Of a DNA stretch of 23,408 nucleotides, positions 1 through 6,297 are shown in pieces. The number at the start of each line of letters is the position of its first letter. The first letter of the stretch is position 1. The stretch comes from Candidatus Bipolaricaulota bacterium (GTDB taxonomy: Bacteria > Bipolaricaulota > Bipolaricaulia > RBG-16-55-9), in contig WFPR01000199.1 in the NCBI GenBank assembly GCA_015487455.1, positions 1-23,408 of the forward strand. Reading direction: 5' to 3'. Position numbers and translations under genes: made by a program. The notes beneath the pieces are model-generated. The model saw nothing but the letters and a program-made list of their open reading frames with translations, did not search any database and was not told the origin of the DNA.

Positions 1-2
1 AC

Positions 3-1112
3 CTCCTCTGGATCTACCCCGGCACCTATCAAGAGCTCATTACCATCGACAAGAGCCTCCAGCTCGTCGCCTCTCAAAAGGGCAAGGTGATCGTCCAAAG
101 GGTGAAAAAGGGTTGGGGGGCGGCCATCACCCTCCAGACGGAGGACGAGATCACCGTCGTCTTGGATGGGCTCACCGTCGCCGTCCTCCCGGAGGCCTGT
201 GAGGACCCTAAGCGGGGCTTCTGCCCCGCCGGGATCGTCCTCGCGGGAGAGGGAGCTGTAACGCTGATCCTCAATGAGGTGGAGGCTTCCTCCCCCTCAT
301 CGGGGCTCGGCTGCTATTCCTCAGGCCGGGTCGAACTCGTCCTGAATCGGGTCCGCTTGGCAGCCAGCGGGAGTGGGCTGCATTGGGGGCCCTCTTGTTC
401 GGCCGCCAGCACCGTGGAGGTTCGGGACAGCACCTTCTCCGGCAACATCCACGGCATCACCCTGGGGCCGAGTTCCCGATCCCCTTGGTCTTTCCTCGTC
501 TCCAACACGCGCTTCATAGGGAATAGGGGAGCCGGGGTGTATCTGCTGGTGGTGGAGGAGGCGAACCTGACCCTTCAAATCGAGGGGTCGGAGTTCCTCG
601 GGAACCTGAACGGCCTCTTCGCCGACTTCCTCAAAGGAGGGGTCTACGCGGAGATCCGTCGAAGCCTGTTCCGGGCCAATGACTACGGCCTACGCTTTGG
701 ATTTACCGAGTCTCTCGGCCTAGGCCATAAAGACATCCTGACACGATTGGTGGACTCCCAAGTTTCCAAGAACCGCGTGATCGGGGTGGCCATCAGCAGC
801 CCCAAGGGGACAAGAGGGATGGAGCTGATCAACAACGAGATTCAAAACAACGGAACAGGGGTGCGGATCTACGGGACGGGAGGGAGGGTTGCCCTCTACA
901 CCAACTCCATCGAGCACAACCAGCTATGGGGGGTCGCCTTAAGCATCTACAGGGGGGAGTGTTCCCAAAAAGAGGTTTTCGGACTTGTAGGAGGGGAAGA
1001 TCCTGAGTTGGAGGGAGCAGACAACATCATCCGGAACAACGAGAAGGGCGACCTCTGCCCCGAGGACTACAACTGGCCCCCTGGCTTCGTCAAAGCCTCC
1101 GAGAGCCCATGA
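3..1112 (+). CDS. Right-handed parallel beta-helix repeat protein (NosD/pectate-lyase-like fold), 5' partial
   Basis: The frame is open from the window edge, so the N-terminus lies upstream. The first visible residues (IYPGTYQELITIDKSLQL, then KGKVIVQR) are the typical opening of NosD/pectin-lyase-fold beta-helix repeats. After that, short rungs recur with N-G/N-N turns (FIGNRGAGVYLL, FLGNLNGLFAD, LFRANDYGLRF, INNEIQNNGTGVRI, NSIEHNQLWGV, IIRNNEKGD). Such proteins are usually exported and surface-associated, but the signal peptide would be outside the window. No catalytic residues of a known lyase or esterase can be assigned, so the substrate is unknown. GC content is lower than in the downstream housekeeping genes. 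It ends about 80 bp before the origin-like region and reads towards it. Confidence 0.8.
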   Translation, partial: LLWIYPGTYQELITIDKSLQLVASQKGKVIVQRVKKGWGAAITLQTEDEITVVLDGLTVAVLPEACEDPKRGFCPAGIVLAGEGAVTLILNEVEASSPSSGLGCYSSGRVELVLNRVRLAASGSGLHWGPSCSAASTVEVRDSTFSGNIHGITLGPSSRSPWSFLVSNTRFIGNRGAGVYLLVVEEANLTLQIEGSEFLGNLNGLFADFLKGGVYAEIRRSLFRANDYGLRFGFTESLGLGHKDILTRLVDSQVSKNRVIGVAISSPKGTRGMELINNEIQNNGTGVRIYGTGGRVALYTNSIEHNQLWGVALSIYRGECSQKEVFGLVGGEDPELEGADNIIRNNEKGDLCPEDYNWPPGFVKASESP

Positions 1113-1194
1113 GGCTCACCGTTCCTTCCCCGTGTTCGTTTGCTTCCCCTCCCACACCAAAGATAGAAATCAAAACTCAATATCATCTTTCTCT

Positions 1195-1272
1195 TGTGGA
1201 AAACCCTGTGGAAAACCCTGTGGATTCCTGTGGAAAACCTGGGGGCCACCTGTGGAAAACCCCTGTGGAAAA
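1195..1272 (-). repeat. Left DnaA-box array (minus orientation)
   Basis: Perfect TGTGGAAAA (reverse of TTTTCCACA) occurs at 1195, 1207, 1229, 1251 and 1264, with a degenerate copy (TGTGGATTC) at 1219. Start-to-start distances are 12, 12, 10, 22 and 13 bp, about one or two helical turns, so the boxes lie on nearly the same face. All point the same way, opposite to the right array. Confidence 0.85.
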
Positions 1273-1285
1273 TTGCGCCGCAAAG
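1273..1285. repeat. Dyad at the centre of the two DnaA-box arrays
   Basis: TTGCG-C-CGCAA (1273-1283) is a perfect small palindrome exactly between the arrays. With the flanking boxes it forms a longer inverted repeat: the 13-bp arms 1260-1272 and 1286-1298 are perfect reverse complements (CCCCTGTGGAAAA / TTTTCCACAGGGG). It could extrude as a cruciform or simply mark the symmetry axis of the origin. Confidence 0.7.
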
Positions 1286-1395
1286 TTTTCCACAGGGGTT
1301 TTCCACAACCGGGGGCCGGTTTTCCACAGCTTTTTCCACAAGGTTTTCCACAGGCTAGTTTCAATCCCCTTGCGGGAAAAGTGGGGTTTTCCACA
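1286..1395 (+). repeat. Right DnaA-box array (plus orientation)
   Basis: Perfect TTTTCCACA occurs at 1286, 1299, 1320, 1332, 1344 and 1387, with spacings of 13, 21, 12, 12 and 43 bp. The last box is set apart and sits directly against the GC block and triplet element, the position of the DnaA boxes that load DnaA onto the unwinding region in the basal unwinding system. Confidence 0.85.
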
Positions 1396-1460
1396 GGCCG
1401 GGGCCGCCCCTACTACAACTACAGTCCTCAAACATTTATAAAGGCTTGTTGTTGTAGTAG
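1396..1460. other. Putative origin unwinding element: GC block, DnaA-trio-like triplets, AT-rich segment
   Basis: Directly after the box at 1387-1395 come 15 bp of almost pure G/C (1396-1410), then CTACTACAACTACAG (1410-1424). The complementary strand of that stretch reads 3'-GAT GAT GTT GAT GTC-5', matching the 3'-[G/A]AT-5' DnaA-trio described for Bacillus subtilis. An AT-rich segment with ATTTATAAA follows (about 1433-1442). GTTGTAGTAG (1451-1460) is a perfect 10-bp inverted copy of 1410-1419, so triplets face each other across the AT-rich part. The order box, GC, trio, AT is seen in the sequence; the function is inferred. Confidence 0.7.
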
Positions 1461-1480
1461 TGCGATGAGGGTGAGCGACA

Positions 1481-1510
1481 TTGCCCCTAGAGGGGAAAGG
1501 CCAGTACAAT
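1481..1510 (+). promoter_or_regulatory. Candidate sigma-70-type promoter of dciA
   Basis: TTGCCC (1481-1486), an 18-bp spacer and TACAAT (1505-1510). The -10 hexamer overlaps an upstream in-frame ATG at 1509, so that codon could not be in the transcript. Transcription would begin around 1517, just before the ATG at 1521, giving a leaderless or nearly leaderless message. Confidence 0.45.
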
Positions 1511-1520
1511 GCCCTCGAGC

Positions 1521-2135
1521 ATGGCACGGGCACCGGAGGGCGCCATCACCCTGAGGGACATTCGGACGCTCTTTGAGCGCCTCGGGCTGGCGGAGTCGTT
1601 CCACGAGCAGGAGCCGCTGCTCCTCTGGCCCCAGGTGGCCGGCTCCCAAATAAGCCGCCTCACCCGGCCGCTGCGCGTCCGCCAGGGGGTGCTCTACGTG
1701 GAGGCCGCCAACCACGCCGTCGCCCAGCAGCTGAGCCTGCTCAAGGACGCCTATTTGAGCAAGCTCAACGCCCTGCTCGGCGAGCCCCGCCTCCGCGACT
1801 TGCGGTTCCGCGTGGGCTCCGCCTTCTCGCTGCGCCTGCGGGGGGAAGGCGGTCCGCAAGGGCCAAGGCGGGCGTGGGCGTGGGAGACGGGCTCCCGGGG
1901 AGAATCGTCAAGCCCGAGTCCGGATCTGGACCTCGTGGAGCGCGAGCGGATCCGCCGCCTGGTGGACGAGCTGGACGACCCCAAGCTCAAGGGGATCTTC
2001 GAGGCGTGGATTCAGGCCTCGGTGCGGCGGGATCGCGAGCGGGCCCGCCGCGGCGGGAAGCGGTGCACGACCTGTGGCGTCCACCACGAGGAGGAGGGCG
2101 ACGTCTGCTACTACTGCGAGCTGGAACGGGCGTAA
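1521..2135 (+). CDS. dciA: DciA-family (DUF721) replicative-helicase loader/operator with C-terminal zinc ribbon
   Basis: The N-terminal half matches DUF721/DciA: LLLWPQVAGSQISRLTRP, then VLYVEAANHAVAQQLSLLK, then LSKLNALLGEPRLRDLRFR. DciA interacts with the DnaB helicase during initiation in bacteria that lack DnaC/DnaI. The middle (about residues 100-170) is charged and low in complexity. The C-terminus has CTTCGVHHEEEGDVCYYC, two CxxC pairs forming a probable zinc ribbon, which minimal DciA proteins lack. An ATG at 1509 is in frame, but it lies inside the candidate -10 box, so 1521 (204 aa) is preferred. The next gene starts 12 bp downstream. Its position beside the putative oriC fits a replication role. 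Confidence 0.8.
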   Translation: MARAPEGAITLRDIRTLFERLGLAESFHEQEPLLLWPQVAGSQISRLTRPLRVRQGVLYVEAANHAVAQQLSLLKDAYLSKLNALLGEPRLRDLRFRVGSAFSLRLRGEGGPQGPRRAWAWETGSRGESSSPSPDLDLVERERIRRLVDELDDPKLKGIFEAWIQASVRRDRERARRGGKRCTTCGVHHEEEGDVCYYCELERA

Positions 2136-2147
2136 TGTGATGAGCGC

Positions 2148-3425
2148 ATGAGGCGAAAACTGACGATCGGGTTCTTCACGGACACGTACAGGCCGCAGAT
2201 CAACGGGGTGGCCACGCTGCTGCCCCTCGTGGAGCGCCTGCTGGAGCGCCTCGGCCACGAGGTGTACGTGTTCGCGCCCGCCTACGACCGCCGCCGGGCG
2301 TATCGGGAGGGCGAGCGCGTGTTCCGCTACCCCGCGGTCCCGGCGTTCTTCCACAAGGAGAGCCGGATGACCTTCCCGTTCCACAGGGAGGCCCGAAAAA
2401 TCTTCGACAAGCTCGACATCGTCCACAGCCACACGCCGTTCACGATGGGGCTGTTGGCGATTTGGGTTTCGCGAAGGCACGCCGTGCCCCATCTTCACAC
2501 GTACCACACGCTGTTCACGGAGTATCTGCACTACCTGCCGCGGTGGCTGCGGCCGTCGCCCGAGGCCGTCAAGCGGCTGAGCCGGGCGTTCTGCAACCGC
2601 TGCGACGCGGTGACGGTCCCGTCGCGGCCCATGCGCGAGGAGCTGCTCTCCTACGGCGTCGAGGTGCCCGTTCACGTGCTCCCCTTCGGCATGGACGTCG
2701 AGGTCTTCCGCCGGCCGCCTGAGCGAAACGTGCGCGAGGAGCTGGGCCTCCCCACCACGGAGCGGGTGCTGCTCTGCGCCGGACGGCTCTCCAAGGAGAA
2801 GAACGTCGAGTTCGTGCTGCGGGCGTTCCGCCGCCTGCTCGACCGGGGGGTGAGGGGGGTGCGGCTGGTGATCGTGGGCGACGGGCCGCACCGCGCGGAG
2901 CTGGAGCGCCTCGCCCGCGAACTCAGATTGCTGGACGGGCGCAAGGCGATCTTCACGGGCTATCGCCCTTGGGAGGCGCTGGTGGACTACTACAAGACGA
3001 GCGATCTCTTCGTCTACGGCTCGAAGACGGAGACGCAGGGCATCGTCTTCACGGAGGCGCAGGCGGCGGGGCTCCCCGTGGTGGCCGTCGGCGCGATGGG
3101 GGCGCTGGAGGCCGTCCAGGACGGCGTCACGGGGCTCCTGACCCGCGAGGATGAGGAGGAGTTCGCCGAGGCCGTCGAGCGGCTGCTCCGGGACGAGACG
3201 CTGTACACCCGGCTCAGCCAAGCGGCCCGCGAGCTCTCGGAGCGGAACAGCATCCGGCGCTCGGTCGAGCGCCTGGTGGGCATTTATGAAGGGCTGATCG
3301 ACTCGCGCTTGCGCTCGCGGCGGGAGCGCCCGGCGGGGGTGGCCGAGTCACCGTCGTCATCGTCGTCACCGTCGGCGTCGGAGGAGGACGAGGAGGAAGC
3401 GGCCCATGGGGCGCGCTCGCGCTGA
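2148..3425 (+). CDS. GT4-family glycosyltransferase (diacylglycerol glucosyltransferase-like)
   Basis: 425 aa, GT-B fold. The N-terminal acceptor domain opens with IGFFTDTYRPQINGVATL and contains HSHTPFTMG and HLHTYHTLFTEYLHYLP. The C-terminal donor domain has LLCAGRLSKEKNVEFVLRAF, VIVGDGPHRAELE and the EX7E nucleotide-sugar motif (E295 and E303, within TETQGIVFTEAQAAGLPVV). This pattern is closest to processive/1,2-diacylglycerol 3-glucosyltransferases and mannosyl-phosphatidylinositol enzymes, so membrane glycolipid synthesis is likely; donor and acceptor are not provable here. The last 40 residues form an Arg-, then Ser-, then Glu-rich tail with no family counterpart. Its 3' end overlaps hslV by 20 bp, implying co-translation with the protease genes. 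Confidence 0.85.
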   Translation: MRRKLTIGFFTDTYRPQINGVATLLPLVERLLERLGHEVYVFAPAYDRRRAYREGERVFRYPAVPAFFHKESRMTFPFHREARKIFDKLDIVHSHTPFTMGLLAIWVSRRHAVPHLHTYHTLFTEYLHYLPRWLRPSPEAVKRLSRAFCNRCDAVTVPSRPMREELLSYGVEVPVHVLPFGMDVEVFRRPPERNVREELGLPTTERVLLCAGRLSKEKNVEFVLRAFRRLLDRGVRGVRLVIVGDGPHRAELERLARELRLLDGRKAIFTGYRPWEALVDYYKTSDLFVYGSKTETQGIVFTEAQAAGLPVVAVGAMGALEAVQDGVTGLLTREDEEEFAEAVERLLRDETLYTRLSQAARELSERNSIRRSVERLVGIYEGLIDSRLRSRRERPAGVAESPSSSSSPSASEEDEEEAAHGARSR

Positions 3426-3966
3426 TCGCTTGACGGGCACGACCATCCTGGCCCTGTGGTCGCCGGAGGAGCGCCGGGCCGTCATCGCCGCCGACGGCCA
3501 GACGACCCTGCAGAACACCGTCCTCAAGCGAAGGGCGCGCAAGGTGCGTCGGCTCTACAACGGGCGGGTGCTGGCGGGGTTCGCGGGCGCGACCGCCGAC
3601 GCGCTCACGCTCTTCGAGCGCTTCGAGGCCAAGCTGCAGAGCTTCGGCGGCAACCTGAAGCGGGCCGCGGTGGAGCTCACCAAGGACTGGCGGACGGATC
3701 GGGCGCTGCGCCGCCTGGAGGCGCTCATGGCCGTGGCCGGGCGCGAGGCGCTATTATTGATCTCGGGCTCCGGCGACGTCGTCGAGCCCGACGACGGGAT
3801 CCTGGGGCTCGGGAGCGGCGGGCCTTATGCGCTGGCCGCCGCCCGCGCCCTGCGCGCCGAGACGAAGCTCTCCGTGCGGGAGATCGCCGAGAAGGCGCTC
3901 CGGATCGCCGCCGACATCGACGTCTACACGAACGCGGAGCTGGTCATCGAGGAGCTGGAGTGGTGA
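3406..3966 (+). CDS. hslV: ATP-dependent protease proteolytic subunit HslV (ClpQ)
   Basis: 186 aa. Threonine peptidase of the HslUV complex, a cytoplasmic proteasome-like protease. Signature blocks: GTTILAL (catalytic Thr12 after Gly11), AVIAADGQTTLQNTVLK, KVRRLYNGRVLAGFAGATADA, ELTKDWRTDRALRRLEALM, GSGGPYALAAARAL and IYTN-like VYTNAELVIEELEW. Thr12 must become N-terminal, so an 11-residue propeptide has to be removed; E. coli HslV needs only Met removal. The start lies within the 3' end of the glycosyltransferase gene and the stop overlaps a possible GTG start of hslU. Confidence 0.96.
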   Translation: MGRARADRLTGTTILALWSPEERRAVIAADGQTTLQNTVLKRRARKVRRLYNGRVLAGFAGATADALTLFERFEAKLQSFGGNLKRAAVELTKDWRTDRALRRLEALMAVAGREALLLISGSGDVVEPDDGILGLGSGGPYALAAARALRAETKLSVREIAEKALRIAADIDVYTNAELVIEELEW

Positions 3967-3974
3967 TCGCGACG

Positions 3975-5423
3975 ATGGGCACGGGCGAAGGAGCGGGAGC
4001 AGGAGCGGGGGGCGTCCGCGAGATCGTGGAGATCCGGCGGGCCGAGCGGGCCGCTGAGGGCGGGAGCGAGGAGGAGCGGCTCGAGCGGCTCGATACCCTC
4101 ACGCCCAAGGAGATCGTCGCGGAGCTCGACAAGTACATCGTGGGGCAGCGCGAGGCGAAGCGGGCCGTGGCCATCGCGCTGCGCAACCGCATCCGTCGCC
4201 AGCGGGTCCCGGGCCCGCTGCGCCGGGAGATCCAGCCGAAGAACATCCTGATGATCGGGCCGACGGGCGTCGGCAAGACGGAGATCTCCCGCCGCCTCGC
4301 GCAGATCGTCCGGGCGCCCTTCGTGAAGGTCGAGGCGACGAAGTTCACTGAGGTGGGCTACGTCGGGCGGGACGTCGACTCGATGATCCGCGACCTCGTC
4401 GAGGCGAGCGTCAACCTCGTGCGCCAAGAGGAGCTCAAGCGGGTCGAGAAGGAGGCCCAGCGCCAAGTTGAAGAGAGGCTGTTGGACGCGCTCCTCCCCC
4501 GCCCGAGCGCGGTGGACGAGGAGCGCCTCGCCTCGTTCGAGAGCACCCGCGAGAAGCTGCGCCAGAAGCTGCGCAAGGGCGAGCTGGAGGAGAGCTACGT
4601 CGAGCTCAAGCTCCCGCAGTCGCCCTTCCCCCAGATCAACGTCTTCGCGGGCGAGGGGCTCGAGCAGATCGGGATTGATCTCAGCGTCATCGGGGACTTC
4701 ATGCCGAAGCGCTGGGTGACCAAGCGCCTCAAGGTCAAGGAGGCCCGCGAGCTGCTCTTCCAGCAGGAGGCCGACAAGCTGCTCAACCACGAGGAGATCC
4801 AGCGGCGGGCGCTCCGCCGCGCCGAGGAGCTGGGGATCGTCTTCATCGACGAGATCGACAAGCTGGCCCTGGGCGGCCGCGAGGAGCACCACGGCCCCGG
4901 GGTGAGCCGCCAGGGCGTCCAGCGGGACCTTTTGCCCCTGCTCGAGGGGACCACGGTGCGCACCCGCTACGGCCACGTCCGCACGGACAACGTGCTGTTC
5001 ATCGCGGCCGGGGCGTTCACCCTGGCCAAGCCCAGCGACCTCATCCCGGAGCTGCAGGGCCGCCTGCCCATCCGCGTGGAGCTCCAGCCCCTGACGCAGC
5101 AGGATTTCAAGCGCATCCTGACGGAGCCCGAGGACGCGCTCGTCAAGCAGTATCAAGCCCTCCTGGCCACGGAGAACCTTCAGCTGGAGTTCACGCCCGA
5201 GGCGATCGACGAGATCGCGCGGATCGCCTACGAGCTGAACGCCTCCACCGAGGACATCGGCGCCCGGCGGCTCCACACCGTGATGGAGAAGCTCATGGAG
5301 GACCTGGCGTTCGAGGCCGCCGACCTCCCCGAGCCCCGGCGCGTCGTGATCACGCCCGAGTACGTCCGGGAGAAGCTCGCCCCCATCGCGGAGGATCTGG
5401 ACCTGAGCCGTTACATCTTGTGA
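3975..5423 (+). CDS. hslU: HslU ATPase subunit of the HslUV protease (ClpY)
   Basis: 482 aa AAA+ unfoldase that feeds substrates to HslV. Visible: LTPKEIVAELDKYIVGQ (box I), Walker A GPTGVGKT (95-102), pore loop GYVG (128-131), the intermediate I-domain (about 140-280), Walker B with D292/E293 in GIVFIDEIDKL, SRQGVQRDLLPLLEG, sensor 2 ASTEDIGARRLHT, and the C-terminal RYIL that docks into HslV. About 40 extra N-terminal residues (Gly/Ala-rich, then charged) precede the usual family start. GTG at 3963, overlapping the hslV stop and 8 nt after a GGAG, is an alternative start. It is coupled to the next gene 4 bp downstream. Confidence 0.96.
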   Translation: MGTGEGAGAGAGGVREIVEIRRAERAAEGGSEEERLERLDTLTPKEIVAELDKYIVGQREAKRAVAIALRNRIRRQRVPGPLRREIQPKNILMIGPTGVGKTEISRRLAQIVRAPFVKVEATKFTEVGYVGRDVDSMIRDLVEASVNLVRQEELKRVEKEAQRQVEERLLDALLPRPSAVDEERLASFESTREKLRQKLRKGELEESYVELKLPQSPFPQINVFAGEGLEQIGIDLSVIGDFMPKRWVTKRLKVKEARELLFQQEADKLLNHEEIQRRALRRAEELGIVFIDEIDKLALGGREEHHGPGVSRQGVQRDLLPLLEGTTVRTRYGHVRTDNVLFIAAGAFTLAKPSDLIPELQGRLPIRVELQPLTQQDFKRILTEPEDALVKQYQALLATENLQLEFTPEAIDEIARIAYELNASTEDIGARRLHTVMEKLMEDLAFEAADLPEPRRVVITPEYVREKLAPIAEDLDLSRYIL

Positions 5424-5427
5424 GGCG

Positions 5428-6186
5428 ATGGCGCTGAAGCCCACGGACGTGGACGGCGACGGCGTGGAGGGGCGTCGGCGGCGGCTTCTCGAGGAGCTGG
5501 AGCGCCTCCGGGAGCGCTTGGCCGCCGACCCCAACGTGCTGAGGGCGTGGGTCTTCGGCTCGGTCGCGTCGGGGGCGGTGCACGCCTGGAGCGACCTCGA
5601 CGTGGTCGTGGTGGTGCGGCGCGCGGACGCCCCGTTCCTCGAGCGGGCGGCTCGGCTGACGCGGGCGCTGCGCCCGCGCGTCGGGCTCCACCTGCTCGTG
5701 TACGCCGTCGAGGAGCTGCGGGCGCTGAAGGACCGTCCGTTCGTGCGCCACGAGATCTTCGGGAAAGGGAGGGAGTGGCCGTTGCGCCCTCGGGAGGACG
5801 CCCGCCGCCGGCTGGCCTTCGCCCGGGAGGACTTGAAGATGGCCGAGTTGGCCCTCGACGCGGGGCTCTTCAACCAGGCGTGCTTCCACGCGCAGCAGTG
5901 CGCCGAGAAGGCCCTGAAGGCCGCGCTGGCCCGGGCCGGGGCGCTGATCCCCCGGACGCACGCGCTGGCCGACCTCTGGGAGGAGCTCCCCCAAGCGCTT
6001 CAAGAAGCCCTTCAGCCTCAGCGGGACGCGATCCTCGAGCTGGACTCGTTCTACATCCCGACCCGTTATCCCGACGCCCTGCCGGGGACGCTGCCCGAGG
6101 GGCTGCCGCGGCGGGAGCACGCGGAGCGGGCGCTCAGGACGGCCCGCGCCTGCCTGGAGGCCGTCGAGGCGTGGGTCTCGGCTTGA
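5428..6186 (+). CDS. Fused nucleotidyltransferase (MNT) - HEPN domain protein
   Basis: 252 aa. Residues about 15-95 are a minimal nucleotidyltransferase domain: G44-S45, ten residues, then D56-L-D58 (GSx10DxD) in VFGSVASG and SDLDVVVVV. The expected third acidic residue on the following strand is not evident (VGLHLLVYA). Residues about 125-235 are a helical HEPN domain: ARRRLAFAREDLKMAELAL, then FNQACFHAQQCAEKALKAAL, then RTHALADLWEEL. MNT and HEPN are usually separate genes of an antitoxin-toxin pair in which MNT nucleotidylates the HEPN partner; here they are one chain. No Rx4-6H RNase motif is seen, only R176-T-H178, so RNase activity is doubtful. It starts 4 bp after hslU, so it is part of that operon. 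A housekeeping or regulatory role is as likely as toxin-antitoxin. Confidence 0.85.
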   Translation: MALKPTDVDGDGVEGRRRRLLEELERLRERLAADPNVLRAWVFGSVASGAVHAWSDLDVVVVVRRADAPFLERAARLTRALRPRVGLHLLVYAVEELRALKDRPFVRHEIFGKGREWPLRPREDARRRLAFAREDLKMAELALDAGLFNQACFHAQQCAEKALKAALARAGALIPRTHALADLWEELPQALQEALQPQRDAILELDSFYIPTRYPDALPGTLPEGLPRREHAERALRTARACLEAVEAWVSA

Positions 6187-6211
6187 GCCCCCGACCACGG
6201 CGCTGTACGAT
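6183..6211 (+). promoter_or_regulatory. Candidate promoter for thrS
   Basis: TTGAGC (6183-6188), a spacer of exactly 17 bp, then TACGAT (6206-6211). The -35 overlaps the stop codon of the MNT-HEPN gene. It would give a leader of about 80 nt before thrS, containing the stable hairpin at 6262-6281. Confidence 0.4.
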
Positions 6212-6261
6212 ACGGCATTCGAGCCGATCTCCCCGGCGAGGGCGGCTCTTTCGTCGAAGCC

Positions 6262-6281
6262 GGCCCCGGTTCGCCGGGGCT
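6262..6281 (+). promoter_or_regulatory. UUCG-capped hairpin in the thrS leader
   Basis: GCCCCGG-TTCG-CCGGGGC is a perfect 7-bp GC stem (eight with a closing G-U) with the very stable UUCG tetraloop. It lies 7 nt before the AGGGGG Shine-Dalgarno (6288-6292) of thrS. No U-run follows, so it is not a typical terminator. It could stabilise the mRNA or act as a translational operator; thrS is controlled by leader structures in other bacteria, but no tRNA-like anticodon loop is visible here. Confidence 0.5.
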
Positions 6282-6297
6282 CACCCAGGGGGATGGA

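Larger units (their letters stand above)
1159..1460. other. oriC: Putative chromosomal replication origin (oriC)
   Basis: This gene-free stretch holds eleven perfect copies of TTTTCCACA (a DnaA-box variant of TTATCCACA) plus one degenerate copy. They form two head-opposed arrays about 12-13 bp apart or multiples of that. The outer right end has a GC block, CTA-type triplets and an AT-rich segment; the outer left end has another AT-rich segment (1159-1190). dciA follows directly and all genes to 8274 point away from it. Clustered DnaA boxes in phase beside an unwinding region are the accepted signature of a bacterial origin. dnaA and dnaN are not in the window, so identification rests on the DNA motifs. 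Apparent reading frames here are only translations of the repeats. Confidence 0.85.

Noticed and set aside
1195..1395. CRISPR-like array
   Set aside because: Repeats are 9 bp, occur in both orientations and have spacers of 1-34 bp; this fits DnaA boxes, not CRISPR.
1067..1554. Several overlapping ORFs on both strands rich in G-K-P-C and F-P-Q/F-H-R repeats
   Set aside because: They are translations of the TTTTCCACA/TGTGGAAAA boxes in different frames; the DNA motif explains them.
3924..5873. Long minus-strand ORF opposite hslU
   Set aside because: High-GC antisense shadow of hslU; composition is Arg/Leu-rich with no domain, and the plus frame has all HslU motifs.
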